Positions 52,710-62,022 of a DNA stretch of 64,000 nt are shown here, piece after piece. A model generated the notes under the pieces. The model saw only the letters and a list, made by a program, of their open reading frames with translations, had not been told where the DNA came from and made no database searches. Made by a program: the position numbers and the translations under genes. The first letter of the stretch is position 1, and the number at the start of each line of letters is the position of its first letter. The stretch is from contig NZ_CP116221.1 in NCBI RefSeq assembly GCF_023556315.2, forward strand, positions 3,548,001 to 3,612,000, read 5' to 3'. The stretch is from Psychroserpens ponticola (GTDB lineage: Bacteria; Bacteroidota; Bacteroidia; Flavobacteriales; Flavobacteriaceae).

Positions 52710-54623
52710 TTATTTTGCTTGTGGTCCACCGCTTACAATAATAAATTCTGATCTTCTATTCATTTGGTGATCCTCTTCAGAACAATTTGAACCACAATCT
52801 ACTTTAGGCTCGCTTTCTCCTTTCCCCATTCCAGATATTCTAGATTTATCTACACCTTTAGAAATAACGTATTGGACTGTCGTTTTTGCCCTTCTATCAG
52901 ATAATTTAGAGTTGTATGAAGCTGGGCCTCTACTATCTGTATGTGAAGTAGCATTAATAACCATATCTGGATACTTGTTCATAATTTGAACTAATTTATC
53001 TAATTCAAAAGCAGCCTGAGCTGTTACATTTGATTTATCAAATTCAAAGAAAATAGGATTTAATATAATTTCTTTTGGTCCTACAATGACTTCGATAGGA
53101 TCTAGCATTATGCTAAGTTTTACTTCTTCATCGTTAGTAGCACTAACTTTGACTTTTTGACTTACATAGCCATCCATTACTATTTCTAATTCAGAATCTT
53201 TATCAGCTTCAATAATAAAATCAACTGTACCATCAGAATTAGCTATTTTAGATAATACTTTATTTCCTTGGTCATCATATAAAGTTACACTTACAGCATT
53301 TATTGGTTCACCTGTTTTAGAATCTACAACTGTACTTGCAATTAACACATCATTTAGTGGCTGAATTCTTTTAATACCATAAATATCATCGCCTCCTAAT
53401 CCTCCATCTCTATTTGATGACACATATCCTTCTTTAGTTTCTTCATCTAAATTGAATGCAAAATCATCAGCACTACTATTAATAGGGATTCCAATATTAC
53501 GAACTGGTCCCATTTTTCCATCAACGACTTTAGAATGAAATACATCCATATTACCTAGACCTAAATGACCATTAGAAGAAAAATAAAGAGTGTTATTACT
53601 ACTAATAAATGGGAACATTTCTTGTCCATGTGTATTTACCTTTTGCCCAAGGTTCGTTGGTTCTCCTAGAGATCCATCATCATTGATCGATGACATATAA
53701 ATATCAAACATTCCGAAACCACCTGGCATATCTGAAGAAAAATATAGTGTTTTACCATCTGGACTAACAGAAGGGTTTTTAACAGAATAGTTTTTACTAT
53801 TAATATCAAAACCTTCAACATTACTCCAAGTATCTCCTAATTTTGTCGCTTTAAAAAGGTGTAATAAACTATATCTTACTTTAGTAATTGAATCTTTTTC
53901 GTATTCTCTTTCAAAATAACTTTCTCTTGAAAAATACATTGTTTTACCATCAGGTGAAAAAGAGACAATCCCTTCGTGATGTTTTGTATTTACTTTATCC
54001 TCAACTAAAGTTGCAGCTTGGTATGTACCATCTTCGTTTTTTGCTAACTCATAGATATCTAAAAAAGGTTCTTCATTCCATCCATAAGTTTTACGATTTG
54101 TATTTCTAGCAGAAGTAATATAAAGCTTACCATCTTTTAATGTACCGCCAAAATCTGCATACTGTGTATTAAATCCTAAACTTTGAATATTGAATTTTTT
54201 GCCTTTTTCTAAAATCTTTGGTAAGTAATCAGGATTATTGGTGTAAGCTATAGCTCTATCATCGCTAGGACGCATTTTAGCAAACTTAGCCATTTGCGCA
54301 TTTGATTCTTCATATTTACCATTAGCTTTAAGCATTTGAGAATACTTAAATATCATTTCTGGCACATCTGTAGTTTCTAATGCTTTGGCATACCATTTTT
54401 CAGCCTCTTGAGTGTTAAATACATTATAATATGATTCAGCTAATTGACTGTACACGTATGTATCGCCTTTACCATCTTCAATTAATTTTGCATAGACTTC
54501 AGCAGCTTCAACAAATTCAAATCTAGAGAAGTGTTTATCTGCTTTTTTTGTGTTTTTATTTTGAGCTATTAAGCTAAGGCTACTTAATGCTACTATTGTA
54601 AAAAGTGTTAATAATTTTTTCAT
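52710..54623 (-). CDS. PorE-like OmpA-family protein with TPR, propeller and CRD
   Basis: A 637-residue exported protein: signal peptide about 20 residues, TPR-like helices (about 22-130, AEVYAKLIEDGKGDTYVYSQLAESYY), a PD40/WD40-like propeller (about 150-415, GIVSFSPDGKTMYFSRE, NPSVSPDGKTLYFSSDMPGGFGMFDIY), a carboxypeptidase-regulatory-like domain (about 425-510), and a C-terminal OmpA domain (about 520-637, NPIFFEFDKSNVTAQAAFELDKL, SHTDSRGPASYNSKLSDRRAK) binding peptidoglycan. This four-domain order is that of PorE, a T9SS component linking the machinery to peptidoglycan. It starts 18 bases after a PorP/SprF gene. Confidence 0.85.
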   Translation of the reverse strand: MKKLLTLFTIVALSSLSLIAQNKNTKKADKHFSRFEFVEAAEVYAKLIEDGKGDTYVYSQLAESYYNVFNTQEAEKWYAKALETTDVPEMIFKYSQMLKANGKYEESNAQMAKFAKMRPSDDRAIAYTNNPDYLPKILEKGKKFNIQSLGFNTQYADFGGTLKDGKLYITSARNTNRKTYGWNEEPFLDIYELAKNEDGTYQAATLVEDKVNTKHHEGIVSFSPDGKTMYFSRESYFEREYEKDSITKVRYSLLHLFKATKLGDTWSNVEGFDINSKNYSVKNPSVSPDGKTLYFSSDMPGGFGMFDIYMSSINDDGSLGEPTNLGQKVNTHGQEMFPFISSNNTLYFSSNGHLGLGNMDVFHSKVVDGKMGPVRNIGIPINSSADDFAFNLDEETKEGYVSSNRDGGLGGDDIYGIKRIQPLNDVLIASTVVDSKTGEPINAVSVTLYDDQGNKVLSKIANSDGTVDFIIEADKDSELEIVMDGYVSQKVKVSATNDEEVKLSIMLDPIEVIVGPKEIILNPIFFEFDKSNVTAQAAFELDKLVQIMNKYPDMVINATSHTDSRGPASYNSKLSDRRAKTTVQYVISKGVDKSRISGMGKGESEPKVDCGSNCSEEDHQMNRRSEFIIVSGGPQAK

Positions 54624-54641
54624 GTTGTTTAGCTTAGCTGG

Positions 54642-55544
54642 TTAGAAATATCTTGGTGAACGTGAAACATTTTTCGGGAAATTCAAATCAAATAATAACA
54701 TGAACTCATGAGATGCTGGTGCATACTTTTTAATATCGGAAGTTACAGCATCATATGCATACCCAATTCTAATTGTTGGTGTGATAGCAAAATTAACTAA
54801 TCCAGAAAACGAATCATCTAATCTGTAAGAACCACCTATTTCAAATTTTTCAAAAAACAACGCATTCAAGTTCACATCATATGATGTTGGAGCATCAAAA
54901 GCAGATTTAACTAAAAATGATGGTTTTAACTTTGTATTTTTTGATAATTGAAATACATAACCACCTGTTAAAAAGTAATGTGATGCCTCTGTACCTAATT
55001 TATTACCATTGGCATCTAAATGAACGGAGTTTAAAATATTTGGCACAGAAAAAGATAAATAATAATTATTTGTATAATAAAATAGTCCTGCTCCAACATT
55101 AGGAGTTGTAGAGTTAATATCTTGAAAAAAGTCATCTCCTTGATCTATTAAATCTAAGCTGCCTAATCCAATATCATGGAATGTAGCACCTGCTTTAATA
55201 CCAAAAGCTAAACGGTTTGGTCCTCCTAGCTTTAAGGTATAAGAAAAATCTGCATAAGCATTAGTTTCATTTACTGGACCAATTTGATCTGAAATAACAG
55301 ATAAACCAACACCTACTTTTTCTCCAACACGAAGGTGACCGAAAAAAGTACCTGTTTCTGGAGCACCATCTATACCTGTCCATTGCGTACGATATAATAA
55401 TCCAAACGAAAGATTTTCTCTAGATCCTGCATATGCTGGATTAATCACATTCATGTTATACATGTACTGTGTGTATTGTGGATCTTGTTGTCCATACATT
55501 TGTGTTGCAATGAGAAATACAACAATAATATAAAGTTTTTTCAT
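54642..55544 (-). CDS. PorP/SprF-family outer-membrane protein
   Basis: A 300-residue PorP/SprF barrel. It begins with a signal peptide (cleaved near YGQQDPQ) and the family hallmark QYTQYMYNMNVINPAYAGSRE, then LLYRTQWTGIDGAPETGTFFGH, and ends LLFDLNFPKNVSRSPRYF. In Flavobacterium SprF is needed to put the giant adhesin SprB on the cell surface, and each type B cargo often has a dedicated partner. It lies between two giant type B proteins, consistent with serving one or both of them. Confidence 0.92.
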   Translation of the reverse strand: MKKLYIIVVFLIATQMYGQQDPQYTQYMYNMNVINPAYAGSRENLSFGLLYRTQWTGIDGAPETGTFFGHLRVGEKVGVGLSVISDQIGPVNETNAYADFSYTLKLGGPNRLAFGIKAGATFHDIGLGSLDLIDQGDDFFQDINSTTPNVGAGLFYYTNNYYLSFSVPNILNSVHLDANGNKLGTEASHYFLTGGYVFQLSKNTKLKPSFLVKSAFDAPTSYDVNLNALFFEKFEIGGSYRLDDSFSGLVNFAITPTIRIGYAYDAVTSDIKKYAPASHEFMLLFDLNFPKNVSRSPRYF

Positions 55545-55586
55545 CTGTTAATTTTTAGTTGTTTTTTTAGTTGTTGGATTAAATTT

Positions 55587-55624
55587 GTACAGTATTTATC
55601 TACTTTATAAAACAAATACTGTAC
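55587..55624 (-). other. Intercistronic hairpin between giant copy B and the PorP/SprF gene
   Basis: GTACAGTATTT (55587-55597) pairs perfectly with AAATACTGTAC (55614-55624), 11 base pairs with a 16-base loop, and no clear T-run. It could be a processing site or a partial attenuator that sets expression of the porin-like gene relative to the giant gene. Confidence 0.5.
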
Positions 55625-55655
55625 GCCTTAATATTAATTACTTGAATTGTTGATT

Positions 55656-58600
55656 TTAATTTAGTCTTTGGATATATACCCATGCTGTTCGTTGCTTACC
55701 ATTATCATATTCCATCGTATAGAAATATGTACCAACGGGTAATTCATCTCCATCATCATTTTGTCCATGCCATTCATCACTATAGTTTTCTTTTGAATAC
55801 ACTAAAGTTCCATATCTATTAAATATCTCTAGTTTTGTTACTCCATAACTACTTAAATCAAATGTGTCATTTTTACCATCTCCATTTGGTGATATTCCTT
55901 GTGGAATTACACAAGTTGGTAATTCAATTACAATTTGTTCTGTAATACTGAAACACAGTGTTTGATTATTTATAACTTCAATTTCATAAAGACCAGCTTC
56001 GATAACAGGAAGTGTTAAACTATTTTCACCTGCGATAATACCACCATCAAAATACCAATTGATAGTTACATCGCTTTCCAAATAATTATTTGCTGTCGCT
56101 GCTATTTGAATTGGGACTGTAGCATTAGGACAAACTTGGTAATCAAAATCGGTCGTAAATGTAGTATTAGGTAAAGGATTTACTACTAACTCTAGTGTTC
56201 CGGTTGAAAAACAATCAAAGGCTATATTACTTTCTATTCTTACAAAAATTGTAGTTGATGTACTACTATATAATGAAGATGTATCAATTACATTTGAACC
56301 AGCATCAGCATCAGCTTGTGTTTCATGATAAGTAACTGTAAAATCTGCAGCACTTTGACTACCAAGTGCATTTGCATCTTGAGTCGTTAAATCGAATAAA
56401 GTAACGCCATCAAAATCATCATCACATTCAGAATACTCTACACTATTTACTGTTGGTGTTGGTCCTGAAATAATTAAATTAAAACTAGTTGTTGCAGAAC
56501 AGAACGTTGCATCATCATCTTCAACTCTAACAAATATTGTTTGAGGATTAGAAATATTAGGATATGGTGACATTAATGCATTAATACCTTGTTGCGCTTC
56601 TGCTAAAGTTAAATAATATGTTACATTAAACTCTGTTGGATCTTGTGTCCCTAATATGGTGGCAGTTTGAATGTTTAAATCAAAATCTTCAATCTCATCA
56701 GCTGAAGCATCATCACAGGTAATTATATCATCTACTGCATTTGCAACCGCTTCTGAACCAAAAATTACAGTAATCTCATCTTGTGCTTGACCACCACAAC
56801 CATCATCATATGCAATTACAGTATAAGTACAAGAATCTGACACTGTTAAAATAGAACTTTCTTCCCCTGGAATAATGAATCCATCACAGTACCATTCATA
56901 TCGATCTGCAAATGGAGAATCTGCTATAATATCAACTGAATCAAGGTCACACCATTCTTGATCTTGACCTAAATCAACATCTATTTCAGCTGTAAAGAAA
57001 CCTCCATCATTATTAGTTTGTGCAATTTGGATAAAACCTGGGTCTCTAGACCAATTACTAACTAACAATACATATATCTCACCAGCTACAGCATTGTTGA
57101 TAGTAAAATTCTCAACTGCTGCCGCATCCCAACTACAATCTACAATATTACCAAATGGGTAAAAACCAGGATCTATGGTGTTGTTTGGACAATCACATTC
57201 TGTTTCTAAACCTAAAGCACAATAATCTACTGAATCAGTAAATGGTCCCCATAACACAAAATCCACATCTAAATCATCACCTTCTGGATTCCCCATATCA
57301 TCAAAGTTTTCCCATTGTTCAATTTGAAATTCTATAGTACCAGATGCTCCAACTTCAAATTCAAACCAAGAAGGGTTAGGAGTATCATTCAAACAAGCAA
57401 TATCAATATCTTGTTCAATTCCAACGACACTAGGAAAAATAAATACATCTGTACCTGCACTTATACAAGGGTTATCTGCATTTTCACAATCAACATTATC
57501 TGGAGCACTTCTTATACAAAGGTCAAAAGTACTTGTATCTGAATCACTACCTCCAGAAAAAACTCTTATGTAATATGTATTTCCAACTACGTAAGCAATT
57601 TCATCAAAACTAAATTCAGCATCTGAACAAAACAATTCTGTTAGGTTATCACAATCGCCTTCGTAAACACCATGGTCTATATTAAAACCTCCACCAGCAA
57701 TATTAATTATAGAAATTACTTGAGATTCATTTTCTGCTACAAACTGAAACCATATATCATCATCAGGATCTCCACCACATGCTCCGTCTGGAACACCAGA
57801 TGGTGTTGCTTCTAACAATGTTCCTGATGTTATTAAATCACAACTTACATCTGCATTTACAACAGCCATTGTAGCATTACAAGGATTATCATTTTCTGGA
57901 GGACAAGCCAATAATTGTATTGCTGAACTATTAATTACACAATTAACATCTTGATCATTATTTATAGTAACAACTACATCTACTAAAAATGGGAATGGAC
58001 CAATCTGATAGATTCCTGTAGCTGATACAGGTTCTGTTAATCCATCTATATTGTTTGAAATTGTTAGTGATGTTGCATCACCCAAAGAAGTCACATTAAC
58101 ATCTATCAAAAATTGATTCCCGTTTGCACAATCATCTACTACTTGATAAGTTGCTACTGGATTGATACACGTTGCACATGCTACTGTGAAATCAATGCCA
58201 TCAGGAAATGATCCCGATGTACAACTTACTGAGCCATCTGAGGTGACTTGAATTGTAATAACACCTGTTAATGATTGAAAAGTTAAACCTGATATATCGC
58301 CATCATTTCCTTCTCCATTATATAATACGCCTGCTGGTGTGCCACTTCCATCTGTTACTAATAAGAAATCAAATGGATCGCCTTCTACTTCTCCTGAATT
58401 TATTGTTAAGTTAAGAGGTGAGCCATCTGAACTTGTATATGTTAAAGTTATTGAATCGTTATTGTCATAGCACAAGAAACCTGCTATTGGTCCTGCACTA
58501 CAATCTACAACGGTGTCTAAACACAATTCTTGAGTCAATGCGCCACTAGAGATCTCACAATTTGTATCATCATCATTTGCGACTGTTATTACTACTGGTA

Positions 58601-60779
58601 CATTATTTGCAAATGGCCCAAAGGTTACCACTCCTGTTACTCCTACTGTTTGTGGTGCACTCCCTTGATCATCACTTAACGTGATTGTATTTGCGGATCC
58701 TAAATCTGTTAAATCTACTTCTACAAAAAATTCTGGGCCTACTACACAATTTGAAACAACACTATAAGTCGCTACTGGATTTACACATGTTGCACAAGAA
58801 ACTATAAAATCCCATTCTAATCTCGCTCCTGATTCACAACTTACTGAGCCATCACTATTCACTTCCATGTAAATAGAATCTCCTAATACAGAATCAAATG
58901 TAAGGCCTGTGAAATCAAACACATCATCTCCTTCACTACTAAATAGAAGTGCTCCTGTATTATCGGTTCCATCATAGATGGATAAATCATCAAAACCTCC
59001 CTCTATCGTTCCTGAATTGAATACGATTCGTATTGGACTACCATCACTCGAGGTAAAGGTCCAATTTGTTGTATCGTTATTCAGATAACAATAATTTATT
59101 TGGGTTGGTGCCTGTGTACAATCTATTGCGAATTCTGTTTGTATTGTTGTTGTGAAATTAATTGGTCCTGCCCAAGAGCTAAATACGCCTGATCCGCAAT
59201 CTGCTCGTAACCAAACCTCATAATCGGTAGAGTAATCTAAACCTGTCTCATTTACTGTCGTTGACCCTACAGTTGTCCCTGATCCTGTAGGCTCGCCTGA
59301 ACCTGCTGGCAACACTACATATTCCCATGAAGTCTCACCATTATTCCCATTCCAATCTATATCTGCCGTTGTGCCACCTACATTTGAAACAACAATACTA
59401 CTTGGTGCTATACAAAATGATCCACAAGCTTCTACTCGAACTAAGTCTATTGACATATCTCCTTCAAATCCTCCTATTCCCGTATGACTAAACTCTACAT
59501 ATATCGTCTGCCCTAAATAAGAATCTAAGTTGATTCCTATTGGAACCCATGGTTGAGCTCCATCGGTCTGTAATTCGCCTGACCATATAAATAAATTAGT
59601 AAATGGTCCTGCTGCTGAATCGGAAACACCTACATTAAGAACTCCCATATCTGATCCAAAAGCATGCATGTAAAAAGATAATTCTGCACCATCAACTGCG
59701 CTTGTTAAATCTATTGCTGGACTTACTGCTGAAGCCGTAGCTGTTGAAGTTCCTGCCTCGTAATTCATGAAACTAGTGCCGCTAAACGCTGCATCTGCGC
59801 CTGTTCCGAATGACCCTGAATCATTGGGAATCTCCCAAGTGCCATCTGCACCTCCAAAATCTCCTGTCCAGCCATCTAAACCATCAAACTCTGCTGTATA
59901 AACATAGGAAGAACTACCCGTTGAACAGGTAACACCAACTGGTGCTGGTGGTGGTGTATTAAATGTGCTGAAATTAATTGGACCTGACCAAAAACTAAAG
60001 CCATCAACTCCACAATCTGATCTAACCCAAACTTCATAATCGGTAATCGCTGTTAATCCTGAAATTGGATAAGAATTATTAATCATTGTTGCTGTTCCTG
60101 AACCTGTTGGCTCTCCTGTACCTGCAGCCTGAACTAAAACTTCCCAGTTACTCTCTGAACCACCTGTGCTCCATGTAAGATCCGCTGAAACATCTGTAAT
60201 GTTATCTACAATAAATCCTGATGGATAATCACAAGTAGAATTATAAACTATTATATTATCTAGTAACCAATACCAAGCCCAAGTATCTCCATCATTGTAT
60301 ACAAATCTTATTTGCATTGCTGCATTAGAATAAGCCGTAATATCTAAATGCTGTGTATCTGGTGCATCAAATGCTCCTATATCTGCTGCTTGATTTAATA
60401 CTTCAACCCAATTGGTACCATCAAATACTTCTACTATAGTGAAATCTGCTGCACCATTATTATTGTAATATTGATCAAAATCTAAATACAATAAAACTGA
60501 TCCTGTTGTATCAAATACAGGGGAAGTTAAAGTCTCTATTAGTGCAATACCATCACCATTAGCATCACTATCTACAAATGCAACATTGGAACCGTTTAAA
60601 CTGTTTGCGCCTCCTTGTAAACCAGAAACCCATGAATCACCCATGGCTCCTCCTTCATCGGTAACAATCCAATCCGCTGGAATATCAACGTCAAAATTCT
60701 CCTGTAAATAGGTTTGGGCATTAAATTCCCAAGACGTAAAAACAAGGACTAATGCTAATAGAAAAGTAATTTTTTTCAT
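55656..60779 (-). CDS. Giant T9SS type B adhesin-like protein, copy B
   Basis: A 1707-residue exported protein. Signal peptide about 1-22 (different from copy A until NAQ), then the same choice-of-anchor-J, fibronectin III, MAM-like and two CUB-like modules up to about residue 1000. After the PDGACGGDPDDDIW stretch it diverges: a pre-peptidase-like domain (NTYYIRVFSGGSDSD), a further beta-sandwich region (NPSWFEFEVGASGTIEFQIEQW ... ILLVSNWSRDPGFIQIAQTN), Ig-like repeats, and the type B C-terminal domain (GISPNGDGKNDTFDLSSYG ... YIQRLN). It lies 111 bases upstream of the PorP/SprF gene with a hairpin between. Confidence 0.88.
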   Translation of the reverse strand: MKKITFLLALVLVFTSWEFNAQTYLQENFDVDIPADWIVTDEGGAMGDSWVSGLQGGANSLNGSNVAFVDSDANGDGIALIETLTSPVFDTTGSVLLYLDFDQYYNNNGAADFTIVEVFDGTNWVEVLNQAADIGAFDAPDTQHLDITAYSNAAMQIRFVYNDGDTWAWYWLLDNIIVYNSTCDYPSGFIVDNITDVSADLTWSTGGSESNWEVLVQAAGTGEPTGSGTATMINNSYPISGLTAITDYEVWVRSDCGVDGFSFWSGPINFSTFNTPPPAPVGVTCSTGSSSYVYTAEFDGLDGWTGDFGGADGTWEIPNDSGSFGTGADAAFSGTSFMNYEAGTSTATASAVSPAIDLTSAVDGAELSFYMHAFGSDMGVLNVGVSDSAAGPFTNLFIWSGELQTDGAQPWVPIGINLDSYLGQTIYVEFSHTGIGGFEGDMSIDLVRVEACGSFCIAPSSIVVSNVGGTTADIDWNGNNGETSWEYVVLPAGSGEPTGSGTTVGSTTVNETGLDYSTDYEVWLRADCGSGVFSSWAGPINFTTTIQTEFAIDCTQAPTQINYCYLNNDTTNWTFTSSDGSPIRIVFNSGTIEGGFDDLSIYDGTDNTGALLFSSEGDDVFDFTGLTFDSVLGDSIYMEVNSDGSVSCESGARLEWDFIVSCATCVNPVATYSVVSNCVVGPEFFVEVDLTDLGSANTITLSDDQGSAPQTVGVTGVVTFGPFANNVPVVITVANDDDTNCEISSGALTQELCLDTVVDCSAGPIAGFLCYDNNDSITLTYTSSDGSPLNLTINSGEVEGDPFDFLLVTDGSGTPAGVLYNGEGNDGDISGLTFQSLTGVITIQVTSDGSVSCTSGSFPDGIDFTVACATCINPVATYQVVDDCANGNQFLIDVNVTSLGDATSLTISNNIDGLTEPVSATGIYQIGPFPFLVDVVVTINNDQDVNCVINSSAIQLLACPPENDNPCNATMAVVNADVSCDLITSGTLLEATPSGVPDGACGGDPDDDIWFQFVAENESQVISIINIAGGGFNIDHGVYEGDCDNLTELFCSDAEFSFDEIAYVVGNTYYIRVFSGGSDSDTSTFDLCIRSAPDNVDCENADNPCISAGTDVFIFPSVVGIEQDIDIACLNDTPNPSWFEFEVGASGTIEFQIEQWENFDDMGNPEGDDLDVDFVLWGPFTDSVDYCALGLETECDCPNNTIDPGFYPFGNIVDCSWDAAAVENFTINNAVAGEIYVLLVSNWSRDPGFIQIAQTNNDGGFFTAEIDVDLGQDQEWCDLDSVDIIADSPFADRYEWYCDGFIIPGEESSILTVSDSCTYTVIAYDDGCGGQAQDEITVIFGSEAVANAVDDIITCDDASADEIEDFDLNIQTATILGTQDPTEFNVTYYLTLAEAQQGINALMSPYPNISNPQTIFVRVEDDDATFCSATTSFNLIISGPTPTVNSVEYSECDDDFDGVTLFDLTTQDANALGSQSAADFTVTYHETQADADAGSNVIDTSSLYSSTSTTIFVRIESNIAFDCFSTGTLELVVNPLPNTTFTTDFDYQVCPNATVPIQIAATANNYLESDVTINWYFDGGIIAGENSLTLPVIEAGLYEIEVINNQTLCFSITEQIVIELPTCVIPQGISPNGDGKNDTFDLSSYGVTKLEIFNRYGTLVYSKENYSDEWHGQNDDGDELPVGTYFYTMEYDNGKQRTAWVYIQRLN
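57776..60722 (-). repeat. 2,947-bp near-identical direct repeat, copy B
   Basis: Partner of 49592-52538, in the same orientation at an offset of 8,184 bases, with C at 59741 against T at 51557. The sequences diverge immediately outside both limits, although similarity at lower level continues within the coding region and at the 3' ends of the two genes. Confidence 0.9.
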
Positions 60780-60989
60780 GTGTTATATACTATTAATTAT
60801 TTTATATAATTTACTGATGTTAAACACCTTAGGCTTAGTTACTCAAAAATGAGACTAAGCAAAAAAGGTTAATCGTAATAAGAATAGAGGCAAATTAAGT
60901 ATCGAAGATAAAAAAAATGGTTATTAAGAAAGCCTTAACAATACTATAATAGATGAAGTGCTATTTTTATCGATAAAAAGATTAGCCCG

Positions 60990-61952
60990 TTAATTCATCT
61001 TACTTAAGTGCATATAAACTGGAAAATGATCACTAAATCCGCCTTTGTATTTTTTCCCTACATAAGTTCGAAATGGTTGTCCTTTAAATTTGCCATAATA
61101 CTGGGTTAAAAACTTTTCATCATAGATACCTGCTTCTTCAAATTTCAAACTTAAATTATCTGTTTCAAAAAAATTAGTTGTGAATAATATTTGATCAAAA
61201 ACATTCCATTTAAAGTTATGATTTTGAGTCCCTCGAGAATACGATACTAACGTTTTCATAGGATTAAACAATTGTCCTTTTTCGGCAAGCATTTTTACAC
61301 TTTCATTATTTGGATTGTCATTAAAATCACCCATTACAATAATTTTAGGATTGACTTCATCAGCTTTAATTGTTTCAATAATATTAATAGCTACTTGAGA
61401 CGCAACTATTCTATTAAGAGATGATACTTCAAGGCCATCACGACGTGAAGGCCAATGATTAACAATACAATGAATCAACTCGCCGTTTAATTTTCCAGAA
61501 ACTAATAGTATATCTCTAGTAAAATCTTGGGTGCCATTTTCTTTTTCAAGATAAATTGTAAAAGGCTTTGAATTAATTAATTCAAATTCATCTTTATTAT
61601 AAATTAAACCCACATCTATCCCTCTTTCATCTTTGGAATCATAATGAACTATGTCATAATTATAGCCTTTCAAATCATCGACATCAATAAGGTCTTTTAA
61701 CACCTTTTTATTCTCAGCTTCAGCTATTCCAATTAATGTAGGTGGTTTTTGTATATCATTAAAACCTATTTTTGAAATGACGTCAGCTAATTTATGTAAT
61801 TTCCTCTTGTAGCGCTTTTTTGTCCATCTTTTAGCTGAGTTTGGTAAAAAATCGTTATCGTGAGTTAATCCGTTGTCTTCAAAATCAAAAAGATTTTCTA
61901 CATTATAAAATGCGACAGTATATTGATGCTCTGTTTTGTTTTCTTTTTCCAC
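60990..61952 (-). CDS. Endonuclease/exonuclease/phosphatase-family protein, second paralogue
   Basis: A 320-residue DNase I-like fold protein resembling the secreted one at 41293: FYNVENLFDFEDN, GIAEAENKKVL, HYDSKDERGIDVGLIY, VNHWPSRRDGLEVSSLNR, IVMGDFNDNPNNES and GFSDHFPVYMHL. Unlike its paralogue it has no signal peptide, so it is predicted to be cytoplasmic. The start is GTG at 61952; no ATG exists near the N-terminus. A TAAATTTG box at 61957-61964 on the minus strand would put transcription start close to the GTG, suggesting a leaderless or very short leader. It is divergent from hflX. Confidence 0.85.
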   Translation of the reverse strand: MEKENKTEHQYTVAFYNVENLFDFEDNGLTHDNDFLPNSAKRWTKKRYKRKLHKLADVISKIGFNDIQKPPTLIGIAEAENKKVLKDLIDVDDLKGYNYDIVHYDSKDERGIDVGLIYNKDEFELINSKPFTIYLEKENGTQDFTRDILLVSGKLNGELIHCIVNHWPSRRDGLEVSSLNRIVASQVAINIIETIKADEVNPKIIVMGDFNDNPNNESVKMLAEKGQLFNPMKTLVSYSRGTQNHNFKWNVFDQILFTTNFFETDNLSLKFEEAGIYDEKFLTQYYGKFKGQPFRTYVGKKYKGGFSDHFPVYMHLSKMN

Positions 61953-61956
61953 AGAA

Positions 61957-61964
61957 CAAATTTA
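61957..61964 (-). promoter_or_regulatory. Possible -7 box of the second nuclease gene (TAAATTTG)
   Basis: Exact TAnnTTTG on the minus strand, ending 4 bases upstream of the GTG start at 61952. Confidence 0.4.
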
Positions 61965-61999
61965 AATTTTAAAATACAATACACATACTTTCAATTACG

Positions 62000-62007
62000 T
62001 AACTTTG
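62000..62007 (+). promoter_or_regulatory. Probable -7 box of hflX (TAACTTTG)
   Basis: Exact TAnnTTTG match, 15 bases before the ATG at 62023. No exact -33 TTG. Confidence 0.45.
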
Positions 62008-62022
62008 TAAATATTTTGATTT

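Noticed and set aside
49592-60722. CRISPR array or transposon as an explanation of the repeats
   Set aside because: The long repeats are coding, only two copies exist, and no transposase, terminal inverted repeats or target-site duplication was seen.
60833-60860. Hairpin GCTTAGT...ACTAAGC as terminator of the second nuclease gene
   Set aside because: In the minus direction the T-run is on the wrong side, and the hairpin lies in the leader region of giant copy B; no role can be assigned.
60964-60979. 16-base palindrome TTTTTATCGATAAAAA as a regulatory site
   Set aside because: It is AT-rich and palindromic by low complexity; no second copy was seen.
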